This document shows positions 7,035 through 15,531 of a DNA stretch of 54,020 nt, in pieces. The position numbers and the translations under genes were made by a program. Below the pieces are notes generated by a model that searched no databases, had not been told where the DNA came from, and worked only from the letters and a program-made list of their open reading frames with translations. Origin of the DNA: Cyanobacteria bacterium SBLK (GTDB lineage: Bacteria > Cyanobacteriota > Cyanobacteriia > Cyanobacteriales > Spirulinaceae); the NCBI GenBank assembly GCA_017746715.1, contig JAGHZQ010000027.1, positions 1 to 54,020 on the forward strand, written 5' to 3'. Numbering within the stretch: the first letter of the stretch is position 1; the number at the start of each line of letters is the position of its first letter.

Positions 7035-9368
7035 ATGTCGGAATCTGAAGAAATACGGGTTAAACCCCATCAGTCTGTTTTAAAAAAGGAAATTAAGGTC
7101 GATCCGAAAGCCTTACTCCTTGCAATCGGGAAAACGGCAGTGAGTGCGGGTTTGTTCGATCTGGGTGGGGTTTTGAAGGGTGGCGTTGATATTTTGGGCA
7201 GTCTCGGCGGGAAAAACAGTCCCCAAGAATTGGCAGGATTGTTAATTTTTCGCGCTCTTTTTCGGGGCATGAAGGAGTTGATCGACGAACATCTCGACGT
7301 GTTTCGAGAGGGAAAACCGAAGGATTTACAGGGATTGACGGAGGCGTTACAGGAGGCGATCGCTCGAGGGGATTTAGCGATCGATCGCGGTTTTTTCGAG
7401 CATCCTAAAAATTGCCCGTTGGTGAAAGAAGTGAAAGCGGGTTTTCGGTGTTGGTTGGATAAGTTTGTCAAGAGAAAGATTGACGCGGAAAATATTAGCG
7501 ATCGCCTTCCCGCTTATTTTGTGTTTGCCCTGAGCGATGAGTGGCGAGAAAATCGCAATCGTTATGTTATTTTACAAGATGAGTTAGATACGCCCTTCGT
7601 ACAGGCGAAGGAACGAGAACGGGGTTGGTTGCGCTATCGAGCTTGGTTGCAAAAGCAGATTGAAGAACCCATATTTTTTGAATCTTTTGGTTTAAAACAG
7701 ATTTATATTCCGTTGCGTGCCTATTATGACGAAGAGAGCGATCGCGATGAGTTGGAGGGAAAATTAGCGTCGAGAAGGGGAGAAGAAAAGGTTAAGCGAA
7801 TGGTTGTGGATTTACAACAAGAACTCGAATCTTGGTTGCAGGACGCGAAAGCAGATGATGCCATTCGTTTGATGAGTGGCGGACCCGGTAGCGGTAAATC
7901 TTCTTTTGCGAAAATGCTTGCCGCAAAACAGGCAGAAACGGGAGACATTCCGGTTTTATTTATCCCGCTGCATCGGTTTAAGGTTTCTGAGGATTTAATC
8001 AAAGCGGTTGCAGATTTTGTGACGTTTGACGGACATCTTTTTGATAATCCTCTGGACAAAAGCGATCGGGAGTTAAGATTATTCATCATTTTTGATGGTT
8101 TAGATGAGCTATCGATGCAAGGAAAATTAGCGCAAGAGACGGCGAGTAAGTTTGTTGATGAGGTGCGCTTTTTGGTCAGTCAGTTTAACTCTTATACAAC
8201 GCGATTGCAAGTTCTTATTAGCGGTCGAGAGGTGGTCGTACAGGCATATCGAGATAAATTTCGCACGCCTTGTCAGCTTCTTTATCTTTTACCTTATTTT
8301 GTACCGAAAAAAGAACGAGAAAAATATTACAATAATGCAGAAAAATTACTCGAACAAGATGGGCGAGATTTGTGGTGGCGGCGTTATGGAGCAATCAAAA
8401 ATAAGAATTATCAAGGCTTCCCTGATGAATTGAATCGAGATAATTTATTGGAGATTACGGCACAACCTTTACTCAATTATCTTTTGGCTTTGAGTTACGA
8501 ACGAGACCAATTAGAGTTTTCAGCAGATACAAATCTGAATGAAATTTATGCCGATTTACTTGATGCTGTTTATGAGAGAGGGTATGAAGGAAAACGAGAA
8601 CATATTGCAATTCAAGGATTAAAACAATACGAATTTTTTGGGATATTGGAAGAGATCGCCCTCGCTTGTTGGCATGGAGACGGGAGAACGACAACAGTAG
8701 GAGAAATCGAAAAACATTGTGAGGACAGTGGTTTTAAACAAATTCTAGAACGCTTTCAAAAGAGTTTACAAGAAGATTCTACAGCCAGTATTACGCGATT
8801 GCTGACTGCTTTTTATTTTCGAGAAAGTGGAGAACTCAGAGGGACAGAAAAAACCTTTGAATTTACGCATAAGAGCTTTGGTGAATATCTGACAGCAAGG
8901 CGAATTGTGGAAGGATTGAAACTGATTCAAGAGGAATTAGAAGAACGCAGTAAAAATCCTCGCAAAGGCTGCGATCGATCGGGAGCATTATCGATCTGGT
9001 TAAAATTATGTGGAGAGTCAGCAATCGATGAATATTTATTTAATTTTATTGTTGGTGAGATTCGTTTACAAAATCTTGAATTAGTGCAAGAGTGGCAGAA
9101 AACTTTGTTTAAGATGATTGAGTTTATGTTAATCCATGGAATGCCATTGGAAGGATTAAAAGAAAGGCCTCATTTTCAAGAAGAAATGAGATTGGCGCGA
9201 AATTCAGAAGAAGCATTATTGATTGTCTTAGGTGCTTGTTCGAAGGTTACAAAAAAGCCATTTGAAAAGCAATTTTATGATGATGAGATTTTTGAATTAT
9301 GGATGTCAAAACTAAAAGTAATGAGATTTTTGGAGCATAGATATCAAGATTACAAGGACAGGGTTTAG
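7035..9368 (+). CDS. NACHT-domain NTPase
   Basis: 777 aa from the ATG at 7035 (a TTG four codons upstream is the alternative). Residues 1-~230 are a helical N-terminal region with no recognised effector domain. The NACHT core has the P-loop GGPGSGKSS (about 282-290) and Walker B LFIIFDGLDEL (about 349-359), with several acidic residues typical of NACHT. The conserved FTHKSFGEYLTARR motif of the helical arm appears near residue 615. No LRR or TPR sensor follows in frame, but a pentapeptide-repeat fragment lies just downstream. Bacterial NACHT proteins are STAND ATPases, several of them antiphage, so a defence role is possible. No partner gene is adjacent. Confidence 0.85.
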   Translation: MSESEEIRVKPHQSVLKKEIKVDPKALLLAIGKTAVSAGLFDLGGVLKGGVDILGSLGGKNSPQELAGLLIFRALFRGMKELIDEHLDVFREGKPKDLQGLTEALQEAIARGDLAIDRGFFEHPKNCPLVKEVKAGFRCWLDKFVKRKIDAENISDRLPAYFVFALSDEWRENRNRYVILQDELDTPFVQAKERERGWLRYRAWLQKQIEEPIFFESFGLKQIYIPLRAYYDEESDRDELEGKLASRRGEEKVKRMVVDLQQELESWLQDAKADDAIRLMSGGPGSGKSSFAKMLAAKQAETGDIPVLFIPLHRFKVSEDLIKAVADFVTFDGHLFDNPLDKSDRELRLFIIFDGLDELSMQGKLAQETASKFVDEVRFLVSQFNSYTTRLQVLISGREVVVQAYRDKFRTPCQLLYLLPYFVPKKEREKYYNNAEKLLEQDGRDLWWRRYGAIKNKNYQGFPDELNRDNLLEITAQPLLNYLLALSYERDQLEFSADTNLNEIYADLLDAVYERGYEGKREHIAIQGLKQYEFFGILEEIALACWHGDGRTTTVGEIEKHCEDSGFKQILERFQKSLQEDSTASITRLLTAFYFRESGELRGTEKTFEFTHKSFGEYLTARRIVEGLKLIQEELEERSKNPRKGCDRSGALSIWLKLCGESAIDEYLFNFIVGEIRLQNLELVQEWQKTLFKMIEFMLIHGMPLEGLKERPHFQEEMRLARNSEEALLIVLGACSKVTKKPFEKQFYDDEIFELWMSKLKVMRFLEHRYQDYKDRV

Positions 9369-9379
9369 AAGTTTCAACT

Positions 9380-9574
9380 ATGATTTTTGGTATAATGTGT
9401 CTCAATTTACTCGATTTAAGAGAATGTATTGTAATTTATCAAAATTGGTTTAGAGCAAATCTTTACGGAGCAAATCTTTACGGAGCAATTCTTACAAGAG
9501 CAATTCTTAGAGGAACAATTTTGGAGGGTCAAGAGACTGATATCTGCACTACAACTTCTGAAGAGGATAAGTAG
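9380..9574 (+). pseudogene. pentapeptide-repeat fragment after NACHT gene
   Basis: 64 codons whose central part reads FRANLYGANLYGAILTRAILRGTILEG, an A(N/I)LxG pentapeptide run of about five units. It is in a different frame from the NACHT protein, 12 bp after that protein's stop. Cyanobacterial NACHT proteins often carry pentapeptide repeats as a C-terminal domain, so this may be a severed tail. There is no good ribosome binding site. It could also be a separate small gene. Confidence 0.45.
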
Positions 9575-9599
9575 TTTTTCTGAAACTAGAATCACAAGA

Positions 9600-9632
9600 G
9601 CGATCGCACCTCCATCATCCATCGAAAACCGC
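9600..9632. repeat. 33-bp direct repeat, copy 1
   Basis: A HIP1 octamer followed by CCTCCATCATCCATCGAAAA and CCGC. It differs from the copy at 9968-10000 by one base. Confidence 0.85.
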
Positions 9633-9769
9633 AATTTTGTTATAATAAAAAGCGAATCGAGAAAGTTGAGTTTTTGCGATCGATATTGGAGAGATGAGTT
9701 AAACAAAAATCAAAACTTAATAACTTGTCAACTCCTCAAACAAATAACTCAACTTACTGAGCAAGCGTA

Positions 9770-9890
9770 GCCTACGGGGGGGGTTTGGGGGCGTCGTAAC
9801 CGCTCCCAATGGCAGGGCGACCCCGCGTCGGCGCAAGACGCAAGGGAATGCGCCCTGTTGGGGTCTGGGGGGCTAGCCCCCCAGAAACTT
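9770..9890. repeat. cluster of short palindromic repeats
   Basis: The block opens with AGCGTAGCCTACGGGG, continues with a palindrome whose ends are CAGGGCG and CGCCCTG (about 9812-9856), and closes with the perfect 20-bp palindrome at 9865-9884 (CTGGGGGGCT and its complement). It is GC-rich and G/C-skewed compared with the AT-rich flanks. The open frames across it on either strand resemble no protein. Confidence 0.7.
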
Positions 9891-9967
9891 ACGGTTCTCA
9901 ACCAAAACTTATCAAAACTATAACCTTTTTGATAAGTCCATCCCTTAACCCAACCTGACATTAAAAT

Positions 9968-10000
9968 GCGATCGCGCCTCCATCATCCATCGAAAACCGC
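9968..10000. repeat. 33-bp direct repeat, copy 2
   Basis: Second copy of the 9600-9632 repeat, 335 bp further on. Beyond it lies a 19-codon frame (MNQKTEIKPAIVLILEQIG, from about 10046) that I cannot assign, and otherwise AT-rich sequence up to the next gene. Confidence 0.85.
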
Positions 10001-10151
10001 GATCGCGCAGTGCTAAAATACAGCAAAGTCCAAGAAGTCGAAACAATGAATCAAAAAACCGAAATCAAACCCGCGATCGTATTAATTCTCGAACAAATAG
10101 GATAAAGTTACAATATTGAATTGAGTAATAATATTATACTTGATAGCTAGA

Positions 10152-10170
10152 AACAGGCATCCTGCCTGTT
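10152..10170. repeat. short hairpin repeat (AACAGGCA-TCC-TGCCTGTT)
   Basis: An 8-bp perfect stem around a TCC loop, 29 bp upstream of the TpsA start. It shares inner stem and loop (GGCA TCC TGCC) with the hairpin at 16657-16673, while the outer stem differs with base pairing kept. Confidence 0.8.
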
Positions 10171-10198
10171 CCACGAAGATCCGATTGATAGAAAAACT

Positions 10199-13100
10199 AT
10201 GTTTCGGCTTTCTACCATACTATTATTAGCAAGTTGTTTGGGAACCCTCGCCCTGCCCGCGCGATCGCAATTGCTCCCCGATGCAACATTAGGGGCGGAA
10301 AATTCTCGAGTCTTGCCAATGGATGGATTGCGCGATCTCATTGAAGGGGGCGCAATTCGAGGAACAAACCTATTTCACAGCTTTCAAGAATTTAACATAG
10401 AAGCGGGTCGCGAAGTCTATTTTGCCAATCCAGAAACGATCGCCAATATCCTCACTCGCGTTACGGGAAACAATCTCTCGCAAATTTTAGGAACATTGGG
10501 AGTCTTGGGGGATGCCAATCTGTGGTTAATTAACCCCAATGGAATTTATTTCGGAGCCGATGCCAAATTGGACATTCGCGGCTCATTCGTCGCAACCACA
10601 GCCGATAGTGTTGGGTTGGGAAATACCAGTTATTTTAGCGCCACGGATATCGAGCGATCGCAATTGCTATCCATCGAACCGGGAGCATTATTTAATCATG
10701 CACTGGTCGCGCATCAAGGGGCAATTACCAACAGAGGCAATTTAAGGATTGGGGGCAACTTTACCCTTGTAGCAGAGAATTTAGACTTGATGGGAGAAAT
10801 CGAAGCAGAGGGAGATTTAAAACTGCAAGCACGAGAAACATTGCAGATCCGCGATCGCCCCGAACATCCCTTTATTGCCAAAGCAGGAGGAGAATTACTC
10901 GTACAAGGCAATGAAAATGTAGATATCTTTGCGTTAAATCACCCCGAAAGCGGTTTATTTGCCGAGAGAGATTTAATCTTAAAAAGTCGCAATCCGGTAT
11001 TAGGAGATATTCATTATTATTCAGGAGGAAACTTTCGCATCCTCAACCCCGATACTAACACCCTTGCAGACTTAAACAGCCCTTGGGATCCGATTATCCG
11101 TGCCGCAGGAGACGTGACGATCGCCAACTATAGCGGCGCATCTTTGCATATTTTTGCCGGAGGAAGCGTGACGATTACCGGAGATATTAACATTACAGGT
11201 CCAGATATTTTCAACGGACTGCAAGAAACCGTTATCCTATCTGATGGGACGATCTTCGCGATCGACGGAAAAACATCCCCAACTTTAGATATTCGGGCCG
11301 GAACGACCAATTTTGACACCACCGGATGTACGGGAATCTGTCCGATTTTGAGCGAGAGTGCTGCATCTGTTGCCGATATTACCCTCGCCGGAACGATTAA
11401 CGTCTCTGGGGGTCAACTCTTGTTGAGCAATCGCTATTTTGCCAATACCCTGACGGGAAATATTTCCGTCAATGAGATCGATGCCCAAAATCCATCAGCA
11501 GGCGGCTCGATCGCGATCGATTCTCGCGGCGATCTCGAGGTTGGCGGCGAAATCAATGCAGCCGCATCGACCGGTACGGGGGGCGATCTCAGGCTGTTGA
11601 GTCTGGGAGATATCAATCTCAATTCAGGCAGTTCCCTGCGTTCGGGAGGTCGCATTGCCGGTAGTATTACCTTAGAAAGCAACGGCAATATTCAAGCTGA
11701 CAATACGCGGATTTTGAATTTGAACTTTGGGAATACGAGGGGCAGTACGGGAGGAGACGTTTCTCTCCAAGCGCGTACCATCGTTCTCGAAAATAGCACG
11801 ACAATCTCGTCATCCACATCTGGAGATGTCAATGCAGGGGGAATAACCCTCAATGCCACCGACACCCTTCGCATTGAAGCAGCAAGCGCTAACAGCGTCG
11901 TCGATATAGGCGCTCGGGGAAATAGCGGCGCGATCGCCATTAGCGTCACAAATTTGGAACTTCTCGATGGCGGGGCAATTAATGTCAGTACGGGAGGAAG
12001 TGGCAAGGGCGGCCAAGTCATGGCAAACATCAGCAATACCATGCGCTTGCAAGGGGAAAGCCGCGCTTTCGGCTTCGGTAGCGGTATTTATAACGTCATT
12101 GGTGCAAGCGCTACAGGGGACGGCGGCACGATTTCCGTCAGTGCAACGCGGCTGGAAATTCTCGATGGGGGACGGATTGACTCAAACGTGTTTGGCACGG
12201 GAAACAGCGGCGAAACGAGAGTCAGCGTTAGCGACACCGTGCTTTTGCAAGGGGAAAGCACTCAAGGCATCGGTAGCGGCATTTACAGCGTCACCACTTC
12301 AGGCGATACGGGGAATGGCGGAACTATTTTTGTGGATGCGGCAAATTTGGAAATTCTCGATGGTGCCGCGATCGATGCCAGTGCGGCGGGACAGGGCAAT
12401 GCGGGGAATATTGAAATTAACGCCCAAACTACCGAACTCGACAATTTTGCAAGTATTGCCGTTCGCAGTACTTCCAGCTTGTCTGGAAGCATCACCCTGC
12501 AAGGGACGAATCTGACTCTCCGCAACAACTCGCAAATCGCTGCCGAAACTGCCAATGCCGACGGGGGAAATATTACCCTTGATTTAGAAGAAGTTCTGCT
12601 CCTGCGTCATCACAGTCTCATCAATACAACGGCGGGAGCCGCCGGTGCAGGAGGAAATGGGGGGAATATTACCATTGAGGCCGCCTTCGTCGTTGCCGTT
12701 CCGGGAGAGGATAGCGATATTATTGCCAATGCTTTTAACGGGAACGGCGGTAACATCGATATTACTGCCAATGCGATTTACGGCCTCGAATTCCGCGACG
12801 AGCAGACTGATGAGAGCGATATTACCGCTTCCTCCCAATTTGGCACAAACGGTACTTTGGTATTTACGTCTTTAAGTTTTCCCTCCGAACAAGGGCTTAA
12901 CGAACTATCTGCAAGTGTTGTCGATGTGGAAAATGAAATCGGACGGAATGCTTGCGATCTGCAAGACGGTCGCATTGCGGGAGGCAGTTCTTTTACCATT
13001 ACCGGACGCGGCGGCATTCCCGATACTCCCGATGATGCCCTCGTTCCCAGTCCTTACGTTCCAGAATGGACGAGTTACGAGGAGTCTCCATCTCTTGTTG

Positions 13101-13270
13101 TTGTGCAGAAAGATAAATCCGAGGAAAATAGAGAAGCGATCGCCATTCGTCCGGTGCAAGGCTGGCATGTTGATGCCGATGGCACCGTGCATCTCACTGC
13201 CGATGCGTCAACTCTGACCCCCAATGCGCTGACTTTAGCTCATCCCACCTGTCACGACTTTTTGAGTTAG
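10199..13270 (+). CDS. filamentous-haemagglutinin-type exoprotein (TpsA)
   Basis: 1023 aa. Residues 1-24 form a signal peptide ending in ALPARS. Residues ~30-140 are the TPS/haemagglutination activity domain, with LFHSFQEFNIEAGREVYFANP, NILTRVTGNN and LWLINPNGIYFGADAKLDIRGSF. The rest is a right-handed beta-helix rich in G, N, T and S with LEILDGGxID and LQGES repeats. The C-terminus carries paired cysteines (RNACDLQDGRIAGGSSF and HPTCHDF). Family knowledge: secreted through an Omp85-like TpsB porin; no tpsB lies in the window. The gene stands alone between repeat-rich spacers. The function of cyanobacterial members is unknown (adhesion or surface coat is likely). Confidence 0.9.
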   Translation: MFRLSTILLLASCLGTLALPARSQLLPDATLGAENSRVLPMDGLRDLIEGGAIRGTNLFHSFQEFNIEAGREVYFANPETIANILTRVTGNNLSQILGTLGVLGDANLWLINPNGIYFGADAKLDIRGSFVATTADSVGLGNTSYFSATDIERSQLLSIEPGALFNHALVAHQGAITNRGNLRIGGNFTLVAENLDLMGEIEAEGDLKLQARETLQIRDRPEHPFIAKAGGELLVQGNENVDIFALNHPESGLFAERDLILKSRNPVLGDIHYYSGGNFRILNPDTNTLADLNSPWDPIIRAAGDVTIANYSGASLHIFAGGSVTITGDINITGPDIFNGLQETVILSDGTIFAIDGKTSPTLDIRAGTTNFDTTGCTGICPILSESAASVADITLAGTINVSGGQLLLSNRYFANTLTGNISVNEIDAQNPSAGGSIAIDSRGDLEVGGEINAAASTGTGGDLRLLSLGDINLNSGSSLRSGGRIAGSITLESNGNIQADNTRILNLNFGNTRGSTGGDVSLQARTIVLENSTTISSSTSGDVNAGGITLNATDTLRIEAASANSVVDIGARGNSGAIAISVTNLELLDGGAINVSTGGSGKGGQVMANISNTMRLQGESRAFGFGSGIYNVIGASATGDGGTISVSATRLEILDGGRIDSNVFGTGNSGETRVSVSDTVLLQGESTQGIGSGIYSVTTSGDTGNGGTIFVDAANLEILDGAAIDASAAGQGNAGNIEINAQTTELDNFASIAVRSTSSLSGSITLQGTNLTLRNNSQIAAETANADGGNITLDLEEVLLLRHHSLINTTAGAAGAGGNGGNITIEAAFVVAVPGEDSDIIANAFNGNGGNIDITANAIYGLEFRDEQTDESDITASSQFGTNGTLVFTSLSFPSEQGLNELSASVVDVENEIGRNACDLQDGRIAGGSSFTITGRGGIPDTPDDALVPSPYVPEWTSYEESPSLVVVQKDKSEENREAIAIRPVQGWHVDADGTVHLTADASTLTPNALTLAHPTCHDFLS

Positions 13271-13400
13271 CGCGATCGAGTTTGTTCGTTAAAAAGAAAA
13301 TGCGATTTGGAAACCTAAGTTTTTAGCGCAGACTCAGCTAAGTTTAATCTTCAAGATGTTTACTACGAACAATACACCATTGGCTAAATCGAGGAGACTC

Positions 13401-13994
13401 ATGCACATTAACCACGCACGAAAAATAGCGATCGCTGCTATTGCAGGCTTAATGCTGGTAGCGGGTTGCACCGCGTCCAATTCATCCCAGCAATCGAGTC
13501 GCGTCTCCGATACACCCGTCGCAGATGCACCCGCGACCTCCGATACTCCCACTGCATCCGATACACCCGTCGCAAGCGAAACCGATTTATCTGACGAATC
13601 CAATATTCGTTATTTTTCGGATAATAGAGGGGTAGCAATTCGCGGCACCGATCCCGTCGCCTATTTTACCCAAGAACGCTCTGTTACGGGTAAGTCAGAG
13701 TTTTCCCATACTTGGAGTGAGACAACTTGGTGGTTTGCGAGCGCAGAAAATCGCGATCGCTTTGCTGCCGATCCCGAACGATATGCCCCTCAGTATGGTG
13801 GTTTTTGTGCTTGGGCGGTCAGCCAAGGCTATACTGCTCCAATCGATCCCGAGGCGTGGAAAGTTGTCAATGACAAGCTGTATCTCAACTACAATAAAGG
13901 GGTTCAACGTCGTTGGGAAAAAGATATTCCGGGTAACATCAGAAAAGCAAATGCCAATTGGCCTGGTGTTTTAGTGAGTTCTGGAAATATCTAG
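13401..13994 (+). CDS. YHS-domain lipoprotein
   Basis: 197 aa from the ATG at 13401, which has GAGGAG 4-9 bp upstream. A lipoprotein signal peptide ends in GLMLVAGC, so the Cys at about residue 22 should be lipidated. Next comes a low-complexity linker repeating SDTPVAD/SDTPTAS, then a YHS domain (about 75-150): GVAIRGTDPVAYFTQERSV, FASAENRDRFAADPERYAPQ and YGGFCAWAVSQG. YHS domains are linked to metal binding and occur in Cu/heavy-metal proteins and in secreted cyanobacterial proteins; the substrate is unknown. It is anchored in the periplasm or on the outer face. It converges on the hyp cluster. Confidence 0.85.
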   Translation: MHINHARKIAIAAIAGLMLVAGCTASNSSQQSSRVSDTPVADAPATSDTPTASDTPVASETDLSDESNIRYFSDNRGVAIRGTDPVAYFTQERSVTGKSEFSHTWSETTWWFASAENRDRFAADPERYAPQYGGFCAWAVSQGYTAPIDPEAWKVVNDKLYLNYNKGVQRRWEKDIPGNIRKANANWPGVLVSSGNI

Positions 13995-14124
13995 ATAGAG
14001 CGATCGCGAACTGTTGCACCCAATAACAAGAAGAGATCGTGCCAAGTCAAATCAATTCAAAAATACTTCATTTATTGACAATATTTTATCTCATTGTTTG
14101 ATTTCCGCTTAGATATCATACCTA

Positions 14125-14245
14125 ATACCAAATCCAGTTACTACAGACTGTATTCACGCAATCGCCTGTAATCCTGTAGGGGCGTTGCATGCAACGCCCC
14201 TACGGAAGGGCTGGGAATACCTCCTCAGCAGTGCGGATTTGGTAT
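14125..14245. mobile_element. 121-bp MITE-like element, ATACCAAATCC ends
   Basis: ATACCAAATCC (14125-14135) and GGATTTGGTAT (14235-14245) are perfect 11-bp terminal inverted repeats. Inside lies a 28-bp perfect palindrome (14176-14203: GTAGGGGCGTTGCA and its complement). There is no coding content. It fills most of the 289-bp gap between the YHS gene and hypB, a gap in which I see no gene. A second element with related ends is at 33477-33587. Confidence 0.65.
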
Positions 14246-14252
14246 AATGCCC

Positions 14253-14278
14253 TAGGGACAAGGCATGCCTTGTCCCTA
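14253..14278 (-). terminator. palindrome just after hypB, possible terminator
   Basis: A perfect 26-bp palindrome (TAGGGACAAGGCA and its complement), 5 bp beyond the hypB stop codon. It could end the hyp transcript but lacks a long T-run. It is one of several interspersed copies with a GCATGC centre, so it may be a repeat that happens to serve as a terminator. Confidence 0.45.
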
Positions 14279-14283
14279 CGATG

Positions 14284-15174
14284 TCACGCCACGAGCCAGC
14301 GATACCAATCATCTAAACCCTGTCCCGTGACAGCAGAGACTTGAAAAATAACGAGGTCTGGATTCACCGATCTGGCATAATCGAGACAGCGTTCTACATC
14401 AAAAGGAACATGAGGCAGCAGGTCAACTTTGGTCAGTACCATGACCCGACTGGCGCGGAACATATGAGGATACTTTAGGGGCTTGTCTTCTCCCTCAGTA
14501 ACGGAAAGCATCGCAACTTTCGCCTGCTCGCCCAAATCAAACAAAGCCGGACACACTAAATTCCCTACATTTTCGATAAGCAAAAGAGAATTATCGGGGG
14601 GAGAAAGGTTGTCTAGCCCTCGTTGAATCATATCGGCTTCGAGGTGGCAGCCCGTCCCCGTGTTAACCTGAATAGCAGGGCAGCCAGTAGCAGCAATACG
14701 CTCGGCATCGTGGAGGGTTTCCTGATCCCCCTCGATTACAGCAATGGGAATCTGAGACTGTAAATCTTGAATCGTTCTCACCAGCAAAGTCGTTTTACCC
14801 GACCCTGGAGAACTTACCAGATTCAGCGCCTTAATGTTTTTCTCTTGCAATAACTGACGATTGTGACGGGCAATACGATCGTTTTTAGAGAGAAGATTTT
14901 GCTCGAGAAGAAGAGTCTGCCCGATTTTGCGATCGCGAACCTTGGGGGCATGACTGTGAGTAATGACCGTCCCGTCCGGCTCGTGGTGGCTGTGGCTGTG
15001 GGTAATGACCGTACCATCCGGCTGACGGTGGCTGTGGGTATGGCGATCGTGGTGATGATGCCCGCGATCGGAATGAGCGTGGGAGCGATCGGTATCGACA
15101 GCATTCGATTCTGTCGAACTAAGGCGAGTTATAGTGGTTTGCGCTCCGTCGGAGCAGCCGCAAGTTACGCACAT
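14284..15174 (-). CDS. hypB: hydrogenase nickel incorporation GTPase HypB
   Basis: 296 aa from the ATG at 15174, chosen because MCVTCGCSDG is the conserved N-terminal high-affinity metal motif (CxxCGC). Residues ~20-75 are very His-rich (HSDRGHHHHDRHTHSHR), with a duplicated PDGTVITHSH unit, suited to nickel storage. The G domain has the P-loop SSPGSGKTTL, then IEGDQET, ENVGNLVCP and a late TKVDLL. HypB uses GTP to load nickel, with HypA, into the HupL precursor. It overlaps hypA by 10 bp, so translation is probably coupled. It is the last gene of the hyp cluster. Confidence 0.96.
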   Translation of the reverse strand: MCVTCGCSDGAQTTITRLSSTESNAVDTDRSHAHSDRGHHHHDRHTHSHRQPDGTVITHSHSHHEPDGTVITHSHAPKVRDRKIGQTLLLEQNLLSKNDRIARHNRQLLQEKNIKALNLVSSPGSGKTTLLVRTIQDLQSQIPIAVIEGDQETLHDAERIAATGCPAIQVNTGTGCHLEADMIQRGLDNLSPPDNSLLLIENVGNLVCPALFDLGEQAKVAMLSVTEGEDKPLKYPHMFRASRVMVLTKVDLLPHVPFDVERCLDYARSVNPDLVIFQVSAVTGQGLDDWYRWLVA

Positions 15175-15506
15175 AAAGTATCGATCTCCAGTTCTTTGAT
15201 AGTGAGTTCTTGGCCTTGGATAATTTCGATTTGAGTGCTGCCGCAAGAACAGCAACCGTAGGGCAAATCCATGTCGAGTTCTTGGTTGCAGGCACGACAG
15301 CGACCGCGACCGGGAATTTCAACAATTTCTAACTCGGCTCCGTCAGCGAGAGTGCCTTCAGTGCAGATATCGAAACAGAAGCGCACGGATTCGGCCATAA
15401 TCGCCGAGAGTTTGCCAATTTCTACCCGAATGCGCCGGACAGGTGCACCTCGAGCAGAGTCGCAGGCGATCGCGACAATATTGCGAGTAATACCCAGTTC
15501 GTGCAT
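15165..15506 (-). CDS. hypA: hydrogenase maturation nickel metallochaperone HypA
   Basis: 113 aa, the usual length. The start at 15506 gives MHELGITRN, whose Met-His-Glu N-terminus binds nickel, and is preceded by a near-perfect Shine-Dalgarno. The zinc site is formed by CRAC and CCSCG around residues 73-92. HypA passes nickel with HypB to the hydrogenase large subunit. It lies 25 bp after hypE and overlaps hypB. Confidence 0.96.
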   Translation of the reverse strand: MHELGITRNIVAIACDSARGAPVRRIRVEIGKLSAIMAESVRFCFDICTEGTLADGAELEIVEIPGRGRCRACNQELDMDLPYGCCSCGSTQIEIIQGQELTIKELEIDTLCA

Positions 15507-15512
15507 AAAAGT

Positions 15513-15520
15513 AACCTCCT
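15513..15520 (-). promoter_or_regulatory. strong Shine-Dalgarno for hypA
   Basis: On the minus strand AAGGAGGT is placed 6-7 bases before the hypA ATG. It decides the start at 15506 over the long upstream extension of the frame. Confidence 0.85.
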
Positions 15521-15531
15521 TAACGATTGCG

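Noticed and set aside
6986..7048. 20-codon frame (MGEFAKLEGIRS...) overlapping the NACHT start, possible leader peptide
   Set aside because: No ribosome binding site or regulatory hairpin supports it; the overlap may be chance.
9749..9961. Open frame on the minus strand across the palindrome cluster (MSGWVKGW...)
   Set aside because: It is made almost wholly of interspersed repeats and matches no protein family; such frames are common artefacts of this repeat.
13334..13603. Minus-strand frame opposite the YHS lipoprotein linker
   Set aside because: It is the antisense of the SDTPVA repeat; the plus frame has a lipobox, a YHS domain and a ribosome binding site.
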